Below, piece by piece: positions 11,564 through 22,540 of a DNA stretch of 64,000 nt (the first letter of the stretch is position 1; the number at the start of each line of letters is the position of its first letter). Made by a program: the position numbers and the translations under genes. Origin of the DNA: Valencia hispanica (taxonomy: Eukaryota; Chordata; Actinopteri; Cyprinodontiformes; Valenciidae). The stretch is taken from the NCBI GenBank assembly GCA_963556495.2, contig OY747713.1:42101461-42165460 (forward strand). The letters are read 5' to 3'. The notes under the pieces were generated by a model. It had not been told where the DNA came from. It ran no database searches and worked only from the letters and a program-made list of their open reading frames with translations.

Positions 11564-13089
11564 GTATCAATACTGAAGTGGTCAGCAAACTGAAAAGCAG
11601 CAGCTGGGATAAGTCAGGGTGAAATCAAATGTATTCTTAGTCCGTTGATCTCTTTCCTAACCAGCTCCTTAGCTCCTGAGCCTCAGGTTTGATGGTGGCT
11701 TTAGCTGAGCATGCCTAAATCCCTAATGAACTGCTACAGCAATTAAAAGAGCATATCATTAAAGGGCTACTTGCGTTTTCTTAACTGTCTTGGTCTTTGT
11801 TGGCAGGCCTGATTAACGGGCGAGAACAGGGCGAGCTACTAATTTATTGGCTAGGCTGTTTAGTAGAGGTGATCAATCAGACCACAAAGTTAGGAAACAG
11901 GGCATCATTACTCATGCACTAAGCACTCAAGATAAACTAAACGAACAGAAGGAGAATCTGGACAGAGGCAATATGGACTGCACTTTTTTGATAAGAGTTT
12001 ATACTAAAAATACTTTAATAAGGTCAAATCAGCCTGTACAGGAGTGAGCTTCAGAACTGTTACTACTGCAGCAGAGAGGCCCGAGATGAAAGCTGATGAC
12101 GCTTTTGAGACAGTATTAACTGAATCATCGCGCTGAATCATTTTGATAAGTATTCTATCCAGCTACAAAGCAAGGCAGAGATCTAAGCTAACTAAATAAT
12201 TCAAAACCGCCAATAGCGTTTCAAACTATTTGTCTCCATTATGGCCTGGAATTTTACATTACTCTCTGATAACAGAGTAAGGCGGAGAAGGAGCCAAATT
12301 ATCCCCAGTGTCTCCTGCAGAATACATATTGAACCAGCTTATATGATCATTCAGTACAATAGCAAATCATCCATCAATGATATATCATTGATATGGACTT
12401 CCAATGAAGTTCTGAATACTTTACTGTATGTGCTGGTTAGAGATGAACATCTGACTACCTCATCGGTCAATAACTAATCTAACACAATAAACCATTTCTA
12501 CATGAAGAGCCAAATTCTGGGTACCGTCTGTGTCCAAGCAGTAAACTGATAGAAATCTATCAGACGGTGCTGTCAAAACTGGGCGGACATTAGCTGGAGG
12601 ATGCCATTATTGAAGAGCCGTAAAATATCTGACGCACGTCAAGAGTCTAAAAATAAAATCATCGATAAGTCCAGGCCCACGCCTCAATCAATTCAGCAAA
12701 CCACGATCAATAAGTGCTGATTCTGAAACGCCACAATAACATATAGACATATTCCCGACAGACAAAATGCAGTGGGCTTAATCAGCACCGTAGGATTTAG
12801 GGTACTGCCAATGATGGGGTATTTTTAGCCTCAGAAGCCAACGCTGGACAGATGATTAGGCTTTTGGGTCCAATTTCAAAGATGGAGCTGTACGGCTAAG
12901 CAAACTGTTAACAGTGATCTAAAAAGGACCTTGCAAGACATTACTGAAGGTGGTATATGTTTAATGTAAGACAAAATATTCTGCAATGGAGAGCTACAGA
13001 GCGTAAGCTTGGTATTAAATTCCCGCACTTTATTTTTTGTGTTTCATAGCTGTGATTTTAAAGGTGGAAAAGTTGTCAGTTGTAATGTT
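11564..13089. other. TRAPPC9 intron, unassigned part
   Basis: No exon, RNA gene or recognisable repeat found. Open frames here are short and lack motifs. Confidence 0.45.
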
Positions 13090-13296
13090 CATTCAGCAGG
13101 AGGGAATGCTGCAAGCCAATGACTCGATGCAACCTGCTGGGTTTCCTTCAACAGAAAACGATTAAAGTGATTGTAATAATGAATTGAAGGATTAGATGGA
13201 ATGTATGTACAATTGAATTGAAATGACTTTTTTTGTAAAGTGCCTTGAGATGACGTGTAATGAATTGGCGCAATATAAATAAACTGAATTGAATTG
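13090..13296 (+). mobile_element. L2/Rex1-like LINE 3' tail
   Basis: This matches the last 200 bases of the LINE at 1-787: CAATGACTCGATGCAACCTGCTGG, then AAAGTGCCTTGAGATGAC, AATTGGCGCAATATAAATAA and a GAATT-rich tail. It is a strongly 5'-truncated insertion on the plus strand, antisense to TRAPPC9. Confidence 0.8.
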
Positions 13297-14532
13297 TACA
13301 TTTGAGTTAGCATTGAGGGGTTTTTAGTTATTTTGTTGGGTTTCACTAAAATGCTTCAATTAGAAATAACTAATTTAACCTGAGGAACAGAAATGTTTTA
13401 TTTTCTTTGTTTGTGTCTACGTCTGTTCCTTTTAACTTAATTTTGGCCCTCAACTCAAAATAGATTAATTTTAGTTTAACTTGAATTCATCATCCTTGCA
13501 TGAGAATTTTATGCTCAATTTGAATTTTCGTGCACATCATTAAAAGCAGAATAAAAGCTTCAAGTAAATAGAAAATAAGGCGGCAGGTTACTCCTAGAAA
13601 AGAGCTGAAAATAAAATTGATTGTCAATAAAACACGGAAGCAGAAAAAGCTAGAAATTCATTAGAGAAACCCCATGTTGAGATGTTTTCTACTATTTAAT
13701 AAGGCACGGATGGGAATTAAAACTGGTTGCTCATTCCTTCATTCTGTTGCACTTCAGAGTTGCATTTCATGATCAGATGAGCGATATGATACCTGAAAAG
13801 GCAAAAGTGTCGCATATAAAATGTTGGTGCTGCAATTCATGTTCAGTGTTTTACACCAACACCTGTGATCAGTGCTATAAATGCCTCTGTAATTGGTTTA
13901 GAGCGGCACACATAAAGCACTCTGTAATTGCGAAAACAGATTGCAGGGATGCGGGGAGAAAGATTAAGACTTGGTTCTGTTTTTGCAGCTGATGCACATA
14001 GGTTTGGGGGGGGGGGTCAGGTATGTGTTCCAGCAACATCCAATATGAACACAAAAGGATGGCCTGATCACGCAAAGCAAAGATTCTATTGCTGAAATAA
14101 ACCAAAATGACTAATAATACATACAGTGTTGTAAGTATCTGGGTTTTTCCATCTCTAAATAGACCTCATAAACAAGATGATGGGGGTCTAAGCAAAGGGT
14201 ACAATCTGAATTACTAACAATTTGCAGAGTAAATCTGTACACGGTGTTGCACTTTGATAACAAAACCGAATCTCCTTTGATTTTCATCTCCAGATTGATA
14301 CTGGAGCAGCAGTGTATTACAGTTACAAACATGCTGTTTTCAAATTGAAAAAAGGGAAGGAGGAGGGTCCATTGCTACCCACCTGTGCCCAAATAACTAT
14401 TCAAACTGAAAAGATAAATAATATAGAGCTTCTTCGGGTGTTCTTTTTCTTTTCTGGCTGGAGTAACATCACAAATTGGTATTAGGAGGTGGCAGAATTC
14501 TCCTCTAAGGAATTCCTTTTACTATGAAATTC

Positions 14533-14680
14533 TTCCAGTTTTTATGCTCCTCTATTTTGGAACAAACTTCCAGAAAACTGCAAAACTGCTGAAACACTGA
14601 GTTCCTTTAAATCAAGGCTAAAGAAAAACAATCTGTTTAGAGCTGCCTTTGAATAATAAGCACTCGAACATCATTAATTC
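14533..14680 (+). mobile_element. L2/Rex1-like LINE fragment (RT C-terminus)
   Basis: Bases TTTATGCTCCTCT..TTTGGAACAAACTTCC, then CTGCTGAAACACTGAGTTCC and AATCAAGGCTAAA are nearly the same as 37128-37215, which encodes the conserved end FYAPLIWNKL..TLSSFKSRLK of a LINE reverse transcriptase. It is a short, truncated fragment on the plus strand. Confidence 0.7.
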
Positions 14681-15794
14681 TAGTCTGGACTGCAGTTTTT
14701 CATTACCTGTATTTTGCTACTGTAACGTTCATTTTTTGCCCATTGTGTTAAATCTCACGCAGTCATTGCAGTCAGTTTCAGTACTGGTACAGTCGAAGTC
14801 AATCATTGCTATAAAAGGCGGATGAACGTGATTGAAATCACTGTCCCCTTGTACTAGCAACAGCTACCTCCGAAGAAAACTAGGTAGCTACCATCCGTTT
14901 GCAGAGAAACAGCTACAGATAGAAGACAGCTAAGAATATTAACACTGGAAGAGTTGAGGAACCACAAGCTGAGAAGTTTAATTTCAGTGACAAAACTTTC
15001 AGGGCATCCAAGACAGTCTCATCCTGAAAAATGAGCAACAGAATTCTCCACCAGTGCAGAGCTTGCTCAACATTGGCAGCAGGTAGGTATGGATGCACCT
15101 ATAAAAACTGTGAGGTGGTTCTTTGACAAAAAGCCTCTTATCCTCTGGTGAATTATCAAGAATGCACTGAAATCTTTTAGTAAGTAAAATGATGATTTGA
15201 TAAAAGGCTCACATTATCTGTTCTTTAAAAGGAAACAAGGAATCTAGCAACAGGTGAGCACTACCATGAGTCCTGTCTGGTGCCAACAATAAAATATCTG
15301 AATGCAATCCAACTGGGGGGTTGCTTGTAATGCCAGGGATGTAGACAGATTTGAAACTTTGCCTAGGCAAATGGTAAGAGTGGGATCAAAAGGCCCTCCT
15401 GGATCAGTCTCTTCCAACAGACCAGGCATAACTTAGTGATAGAGGCTAAGCTAAAAACAAGGTGCCGGAAACCTCTGAATATTTAAATTTTTGGAATCAG
15501 GGTCCGAAAACACTCTATTAATTCTTAAACTCACCGAAAACCTTTGATAAGTTGTCAAAATTGGGTGGATAAGAAAAAAGGTTGTGATGTACAAGAATAT
15601 GTCAACCAGCATCAGTCAGAATTTGGAGAGGGTGTTGACATCCAACATGGCGGACTGCAGTTTGAGACAGGGAAATGGAAAGAAAACAAAACTTCCCCCA
15701 TGGTACTTTGAAAGAGTAGAATAGAACAACATACATATAATTAACAGGATCAGTTAATTTCAGATGTAATTGGTATCAGATAATCCACTGCATA
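14681..15794. other. TRAPPC9 intron, unassigned part
   Basis: No supported feature. Small open frames on the minus strand at 14913-15098 and 15244-15429 have no splice signals or family motifs that I can see. Confidence 0.45.
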
Positions 15795-16700
15795 CAGTCC
15801 CCTGCATAAATATTTACACCACTTAAAAGTCTACATTTTTTCATGTTACAATGTCAAACAATGTATTTTATTGGGATTTTATGGGATAAAACAACACAAA
15901 GCAGTGCAAAGTTAAAAAGTGGGCAGACCATTAGAGTTTAAAAAATGCTTACAAATGAAATCAAACGGGTGTTGTCCACTTTTTTCAGCCACCTGAGGAC
16001 CACCTTTTATGGCAATTTCAAATGCAGCTCTCTGTTTTTGTCTCCACCAGTATTGAAAATCTAGATGCTGACATTTCTGTCCAGTTCTCCTTGGAAAATA
16101 GCACAAGCACTATTAAGATTTGAGGGAGGGCGTCCGTGAATATTAGTTTTCAAGTCTTGGCACAGACTGTCAATTGGATTTAGGTCTGGACTATGAAGAG
16201 GTCATACTAACACACACAAATGGGCTTTGATGTAAACTATTCTGTAGGTTTAGAGTCCTTCGAATGGAATGTTTTAAGTCTTTTATAACCTCTAGCAGGT
16301 TGTATTTCAGGATTGATCACTATTTAGCTCCCACCTGGGCTGTGGATCGTCACAGCTCCTCCTAAGATACCATGAACCTTGTGGCTGCCTCCCAAGTGAG
16401 GTGGATGGCTATGTCTTGCTGCTTTTGCAGTAGATAGACTTTCCATTTGCAGATGAAGGGTTGAACAGTCCTCTGAGATGTACAAAGCTTGGGATTTGGT
16501 TTAAACCTCTCCACAACTCTATCTCCCACCTAATTTGCTGTGCTCCTTGGTCTACAGGATGTATTTGTTCACAGTACAATTCTCTAACAAACCTCTGAGG
16601 CCTTGGCAGAACAGCTGAATTTATACCGAGGTTAAATTACACACAGGCCAATAAAATTTATGAAGCTTGCGGCTGGAATCTGAAATCATTTTAGGAGTAT
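15795..16700 (-). mobile_element. Tc1-like transposon remnant with internal deletion
   Basis: The left terminus, CAGTCCCCTGCATAAATATT, follows a TA at 15793-15794. On the minus strand, sequence at about 16130-16200 corresponds to the SPDLNPIE region of a Tc1 transposase, and 16320-16620 corresponds to its N-terminal DNA-binding half and 5' leader. The part between, which would carry the first two catalytic aspartates, is missing around 16260-16320. Frames are broken throughout. It sits directly before another Tc1 remnant in the same orientation. Confidence 0.75.
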
Positions 16701-16703
16701 TAA

Positions 16704-18175
16704 CACTGTTAGTATAAGTGTTTGCCTGATTCCCGAAATGTAACAGATCATCAAACAAATGGAATTATTCGTCAAAGAAAACAGGAGAAAACACAAAATG
16801 CAGTTTTTCAAAAAAAGGTTTTTATTATTAAGCGAGGAAAAATAACTCCAAACCTACATAGCCTTGTGTGTGATTGTCCCCTAAACCTAATAAATGACTG
16901 GGCCCCCTAAGCCTAATAAATGGTTAGCAGCGACAAGTCCAATCAAGCAAGTTATACTTGCAGTGAATCTTTTCCAGCGGTGGAGGAATGTTGGCCCACT
17001 CATTTTGGCAGAATTGCTGTAGTTCAGCCATATTGGAGGGTTTTCTAGCATGAACAGCCTTTTTAAGCTCATGCCACAGCATCTCAATAGGATTCAGGTC
17101 AGGACTTTGACTAGGTCACTGCAAAGTCTTCATTTTGTTTTTCTTCAGCCGATCAGAGGTGGACTTACTGGTGTATTCTGGATCGTTGTCCTGCTGCAGA
17201 ACCCAAGCTGGTCTCAGCTTGAGGTCACCAACAGACGGCCGGAGGTTCTCCTTCAGGATTCTTTGGTCGACGGCAGAATTCATGCTTCCATTTATCACAG
17301 CAAGTCTTTCAGGCTCTGAAGCAGCAAAACAGCCCCAGACCATCACACTACCACCACCATGTTTTACTGTTGGTATTTTTTTTTCTGAAAGATGTAACGA
17401 GACACACACCTTCCAAAATGTTAAACTTTTGTCTCGTCCGTCCACAGAGGATTTCCCCAGAAGTCTTGGGGATCATCAAGATGTTTGGCTAAATTAAAAC
17501 GAGCCTTGATGTTATTTTTGCCCAATCTCTTTCTAATGGTGGAGTCATGGGCTTAAGGTTTTTGGATGTTGCTGGGGAATCTGTTGTGACCTCTTGGATG
17601 GGTTGTCACTGTGCTCTTAGGGTAACTTTGGTCGGCAGGCCACTACTGGGAAGGTTTACCACTGTTCCATGATTTTTTTCCATTTGTGAATAACTGCTCT
17701 CACTGTGATTCACTGGGGTCCCAAAGCTTTAGAAATGGGTTATTAACCTTTTCCAGATGATAGATCTCAATTACTTTGTCTTATTTGTTTCTAAATTTCT
17801 TAGGATGTCAGCATGATGTCTTGCTTTTAATGATCTTTTGGTCTACTTGACTTTGTCGGCCAGGTCTTATTTCTAGATTGAGAACAGGTGTGGTAGTAAT
17901 CAGGCCTGGGTACTATGGGAGAAATTGAACTTAAATTGAACTTAAGTGTGATGAACTACTGTTAAGTTATGTTTTAACAGGGGGTATGCTTTAACTTTTT
18001 TTTCTCCCTTAATAATAATAACCTTCATTTAAAAAAATCGATTTTGTATTTACCTGTGTTGTTTTTTAATTTAAATTAACATTTTTGGGGGGGATGACCT
18101 GAAACATTTAAGTGTGAAAAAAACATGCAAAGAAAAGAGAAATTGTGAATGGGGGGAAACACTTTCACACCACTG
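16704..18175 (-). mobile_element. Tc1-like transposon, decayed
   Basis: The right terminus reads TTTCACACCACTG at 18163-18175 against TA at 18176-18177; the left end near 16704 is degraded but retains AAGTGTTTGCC and the shared subterminal sequence. The minus strand carries transposase blocks IPTVKHGGGSVMVWGCFAA, WVLQQDNDP and, after a frame break near 17116, the SPDLNPIE-type block. QQDNDPEYTSK has Glu-Tyr where relatives have Lys-His, and several frames are broken, so it is inactive. The whole element is about 1.47 kb, near full length for the family. Confidence 0.85.
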
Positions 18176-18177
18176 TA

Positions 18178-19469
18178 TAGTTAAAATCCCATTTGCTTTA
18201 AACTATAGATACATGTTACTACATTTGATTCACCCATGCTTTCTCCTCCTAATCCAGAGAAAGAAGTATGTCCTTAAGTCAAATGTATTCTGAAATTTTG
18301 TTTACTGCCACAGCTTTTGGAGAAGTTTGTCCTCAGACAGGTCAGTGCATGTCAAGGACCTCTTGCTGTGGGTCTGTAAAGCCTACCGAGTCACTAGCTG
18401 TGATGTCGAGCAACACAAAGTTTGTTTTGACTCGGGAGGAGTTTTGGAAAATCTGCAGGTAGTCTGCCCAAATCTCCCCGAAGCCTTTACTTTCAACACG
18501 TCTGAAATGTTTTGAGCCTCGGCTGAGCGCCAACAGATACTGTGTGTCAGAGTAGTGAGGCAGACAATGCCAAGCGGGCAGTGGAGGTGAGAGAGATGGG
18601 GAGGATGCAATGACAGGGGTGATGGTACAGCAGCCTGTGCAGCATAACTATTACCACCGAGCCAAGACAGATGACTCAAACTTCAGATATTATTACGGCT
18701 AATGATTCACCTGAAGTGGCCATTACTCGCCTATGATCCGTCTCTTTTGCTTGGAGGTTTTTCATGACAGCTGGGGATCTAAAAGATGAACTAAGCTAGG
18801 AAAAATAGGAGTGTGAACAGATATGATCTCTACACTTATACGGGTAAATGAAGGACGTTTTCAGGCCCTTTAATAGGTTTTGGATTAAGTTATGTTTTAA
18901 ATTGATCTCAAATCTCTTTGGCATTACTTTGCACTAATCAGAACAAAAAGACAGTATTGGGCATATAAAAAAATCTGACATTCCTCCATAAACGGATAAT
19001 AACTTTGAGCTCATTTTAGGTGGCGTTGCTAAAACATGATAGAAGATCCTTAAACTCATTTAATCAATATTTGTTGTGGCTCACTGCCCTGGTAAAACAC
19101 CCAGTTTTGCCCAAGATTAGTCCATCTGACCCAGATCCATCTGTAGATTAACATTATTTTACACAGGTAGAAGAAACTTGGCTAGGATGTTGAGGATCAA
19201 ACAGAACCACTAACGCTGAAGTGGATAATAGCATTGCACATGCTGGTTCACCAGAGACACTGTTCACAGAAATGTTTGCCAACCCAGAAAGAAGCTCCTC
19301 CTCTAAAACATTAACGTTTAGCTGTAATTCGCAGCTGCCCACATGGAGAAATAAAGAAAATGTCCCATTCAGATCAGACAGTGATTGAGCTAATAGGGCT
19401 AAAGTATGTTTGAAAGGTACAAGTTGCGGCAGCATCATTCTGAGGCCCTGTTTTGTTGCTTGTATTGCT
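18178..19469. other. TRAPPC9 intron, unassigned part
   Basis: Overlapping open frames on both strands at 18268-18679 are the longest here, but I find no convincing splice pair or family motif and treat them as chance. No repeat recognised. Confidence 0.4.
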
Positions 19470-20011
19470 TGTTACATCCAGCAGGGTCTGCATGTGAGGA
19501 AATCCTTCTCCCCCTTAGTTGTTTTGTTGCTGCCGAGTTCATGAAGCTCAGTAGGCACAGCTGGTTCCACTCTGCCCCTAATGAGCAGAGTATAAAAGTT
19601 CAGAGTGGAGTTGGTCTCATTTCCACTTGGCCGTTTTTTGAGCAGCATGTGTGTTGCTGGTGATAAGAGAGGTCTTGGCTTCTTTTGGCAGTAAGTGTGC
19701 TGTGAGACTGAGGACTTGGCTTTTCTCTTTTGTGTACTGTTTGGTTCGTGGCTGAGGACTGCAACTATAGCCTAGACCTGGAAGTTCTGTGTTTTTTTTC
19801 TGTAATGTGCTTTGTTTTCTTAAACTCCAGTTTTACGTTCTGAGTCAACCCGTCTGTTTCCTTCCAGGTTCCTCCTTTGACCCCAGGGTACTTTAAATTT
19901 TTTCTTACATAAAAGATCCTTCAGTGTACTTTCCTTGCTGCTCCTCATTTTACCTGGTCTTTATTGTTTCAACCCCGTCCATTTCCCTAGACTGCCTTGG
20001 AGAACGTAACA
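19470..20011 (+). mobile_element. LTR of a retrotransposon or endogenous retrovirus
   Basis: A 542 bp segment begins TGTTAC and ends GTAACA, an exact 6 bp inverted terminus with the TG...CA ends of LTRs. A TATA box (TATAAAAG, 19591-19598) lies about 120 bp from the left end, at the position expected for an LTR promoter. A primer-binding site follows at 20014. No second LTR and no gag, pol or env-like frame is recognisable downstream, so this is an LTR with only a stub of internal sequence. Whether it came from a retrovirus-like or other LTR element cannot be settled from an LTR alone. Confidence 0.75.
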
Positions 20012-20013
20012 AT

Positions 20014-20031
20014 TTGGGGGCTCGTCCAGAT
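20014..20031 (+). other. Primer-binding site, proline tRNA type
   Basis: TGGGGGCTCGTCCAGATA follows the LTR end after two bases. It matches the tRNA-Pro primer-binding site used by many gammaretrovirus-like elements (TGGGGGCTCGTCC) for its first 13 bases, then diverges. This supports the LTR call. Confidence 0.75.
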
Positions 20032-20032
20032 A

Positions 20033-20064
20033 TGGGGGGGGGGGGGGTGTGTGTGTGTGTGTGT
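20033..20064. repeat. G-run followed by (GT)n
   Basis: A run of about 13 G followed by about eight GT units directly after the primer-binding site. It may mark where the LTR element's internal part was lost or where the assembly is uncertain. Confidence 0.85.
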
Positions 20065-21041
20065 GAAAAAGAACGATTACCTTATAATCTTTCAACCTTC
20101 CCTTAACTATAAAGTTAGAAGGGTAACTCTGGAAATAGTTGGGTCCCAAATATGCATCAAAACTGCTTTTGGAATAAACAGATTAAGATTATGTACCCTC
20201 CATTGAATGGACCCTAATCCTACTGAAAATGTAGACACTATATTTAAAAGTCAGATCTGTGTTCTGTCCACACAGGAACACTTTTTTTTTTTTTTTTTTA
20301 ATAGTAAAGTTATTAACTGTCCTTGCCCTATGTCCACATGGAAAAATTCGGCCAACCTCTCACCTGACCTATAACCTCAAACACGTCATACAGAACAGCA
20401 ACCATGGCGGATTATATGTTCACTGTCTTGTAGTTTATTAGTTTTATAATACAACCTGACACGGAGAAGAAGCTCAACTCCGTCCTCACTCCACACAAAA
20501 GAATCCACTTGCGCTTCGTTGTTTGCCAATCTTGCTTTCTTGTTGAGTTTTTCACTAACCACATGTAGATGCTTTATGCACATGTCCCATACTCCGTGTT
20601 AAGTGCCACTTACAGGTATGCGGGAGTAACTACTGTGTTTTGGATGAAAAAATGGATTAAAAGAAGTCCCATGTGGATGCAGGTTTTTTTGAACAAACAT
20701 TCCCGTGTGGGTGGGGCCTAAAATGAAGTCTACCGCTTCTGAGAAGTACCTGTCCTGCCACAATTATGTCAGGTGCTAATTGGTAGCTATGAAAACACTA
20801 AATTAATGACAATGAAGCTGATAATGGGTACCAAACAGTCTGTTTAAATTCAAGGTTATCAAAGGATCCAAACAGTATGTTTTTGTACAACCCTATGATG
20901 AATTTTTTAAACAATTGTGAGTATTCAAACACACGAGTTCTTCTTTTACAAGCAAACAGCCACTCATTCCTTACTCACCTTTTCTTCAGTCATATAGGGT
21001 AAAAGATTATGTGAAACAGGGTGGATGTATAGGTGTGTTAC
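20065..21041. other. TRAPPC9 intron, unassigned part
   Basis: No recognisable retroviral internal sequence follows the LTR. A poly-T run lies at 20281-20299. The region ends at the donor site of the TRAPPC9 exon. Confidence 0.5.
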
Positions 21042-21184
21042 CTGGTAGCAGGAAGGGTGCTGACTCTGGTAAAAAACACAGAGGGCTCTATATCAACATG
21101 GACGCCAAGACATAGCTCCCTGTAGTAGCCCTCCACTTTGCCTGCTCCCCCGGAGTACTTGAAGTTCAGCACTGCCTCCAAAGT
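21042..21184 (-). CDS. trappc9: TRAPPC9 internal exon (upstream of the two seen)
   Basis: This 143 bp exon runs from 21184 to 21042 on the minus strand. The acceptor reads TGTTCTGTTGCAG just above 21184, and the donor is GTAACACA from 21041. It starts in phase 0 with [13 protein letters not shown] and continues [22 protein letters not shown], ending with AG of a split serine codon completed by the exon at 7869. The joined text is very like vertebrate TRAPPC9 as I remember it, in the C-terminal third of a protein of about 1,150 residues. The intron to the next exon is 13.2 kb. The protein tethers vesicles as part of TRAPP II on Golgi membranes. The exon shows no frameshift or stop, so the host gene looks intact here. 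I could not find the preceding exon between here and 64000. Confidence 0.92.
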
Positions 21185-22419
21185 CTGCAACAGAACACAG
21201 GCAGGAAAAAAAAGCGACATCAGGCTAATGTGAAACTGTATCAGGAGCTTATTGAAGCAACAGATTGCGGTCAGATGTCACACGCAGCATGCTGCTCCTT
21301 CGCCGTTTAACCAGCGCAACTGCCGTAGCTCAAAAGTTTGGTTCATTTAGGAAGCCATCAAAGCGAAATAATAAATGCACTGCAAGGCTGCTATTGTGCT
21401 GTTTAATGAAATGGAAGTATAATGATGGGAAACGGACGATCCGGAATCCACGTGTCGCTTCCTAAAAGGGTTTAATCGGGGGAGGGTGGCAGCTGGGTGG
21501 GCTAGGTGAGCTTGCTCTGGCTCTGTTCCACTGTAATGGGGGGAAAATGGACACGGAGAATCACTCAGCGGTACTCAGAGGTGTTTTGTTGGAGGGGAGG
21601 CAGGGGAGGGGGGGACACGTAGTAAGCAGCCAAGTGGGTGAAGTGTGAGGAAATTTAAAGTGGCAGTTTATGGTGAGGAACACTAGCTGACTCAGGCAAT
21701 GGGGCTGAAGCAAGGTAAGGGGACCATCCAAGGTTCAGCTTTCCTTCCAGCACAGTGTATATCATCTCTGCAGAGATTGCTGATGGAGGCTTACCAGAAC
21801 AAATTTCACCTATTTCCTGATTATTTTTGCTCTTTATCCCATTTCTATGGGGGGTGGAACCAAGGTGAAAGGATTTTGAGCCTGCTGGCTGGGCGTGAGG
21901 TCTATTAGAACATAATGGCAGAAGCACAGCATACTCACAGCAGCATCACAGAGTTATTTTTATTGTAAACCAAGCACCTTTATGTCAAACAGACCCCTAT
22001 TTGTAAGTGTGCTGCGGTATTTCACATTCTACATGTATTTTTCTACTGTACATCATCAGCATTTTGAACTCGCTCTGATATTTGACAGTGCCATCCAGGA
22101 ACATCCCCGTGATCTTTCCAGTCAGCACAAAGACAAGGTTGATATTTTTGGCATTTAGTAAAATGCCTCACCGTATCCTCTATAATGACCTAAAATTTGA
22201 CACAGAAATGGCAAAGGCCAAGAAGAAGAATTCTAATACATTTGAAGATTGCAGTTATGGGAAAATTATGGTTTCTGTCTTACTTTTTTCTTAGTTTCTA
22301 CTTAAAAGCACAACCAAAAAGACTTCTACCTACCACAACCACAGGTGAACAAGAACACGGCATGTTGTATTACACTACACCCATGATGCTTTAAACAACT
22401 CATCATTGGTCTGGTCAAG
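21185..22419. other. TRAPPC9 upstream intron, unassigned
   Basis: Sequence above the exon acceptor. No exon or repeat recognised. Opposed open frames at 21655-21927 are mutual shadows without motifs. Confidence 0.45.
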
Positions 22420-22540
22420 TTTTCCAGGCACAGGAGGGATTCCCTCCTGGACATGTTGCCGCCGCAACCGGAACTCATAAGCTGTCTATCTGTCCGGACG
22501 GACGGATGGATGGATGGATGGATGGATGGATGGATGGATT
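22420..22540 (+). mobile_element. RTE-like LINE 3' tail with (GGAT)n
   Basis: GGAGGGATTCCCTCCTGGAC, ACATGTTGCCGCCGC and a run of GGAT units at 22502-22540 resemble the last part of common fish RTE-type LINEs, which end in a GGATGGATGG tract. Only about 80 bp of body is present, a severely 5'-truncated insertion. Confidence 0.6.

Noticed and set aside
17135..17497. 120-codon plus-strand frame
   Set aside because: Antisense shadow of the Tc1 transposase on the minus strand.
18268..18679. Overlapping 60-98 codon frames on both strands
   Set aside because: No convincing splice pair, no family motifs, and mutual overlap typical of chance open frames in GC-richer DNA.
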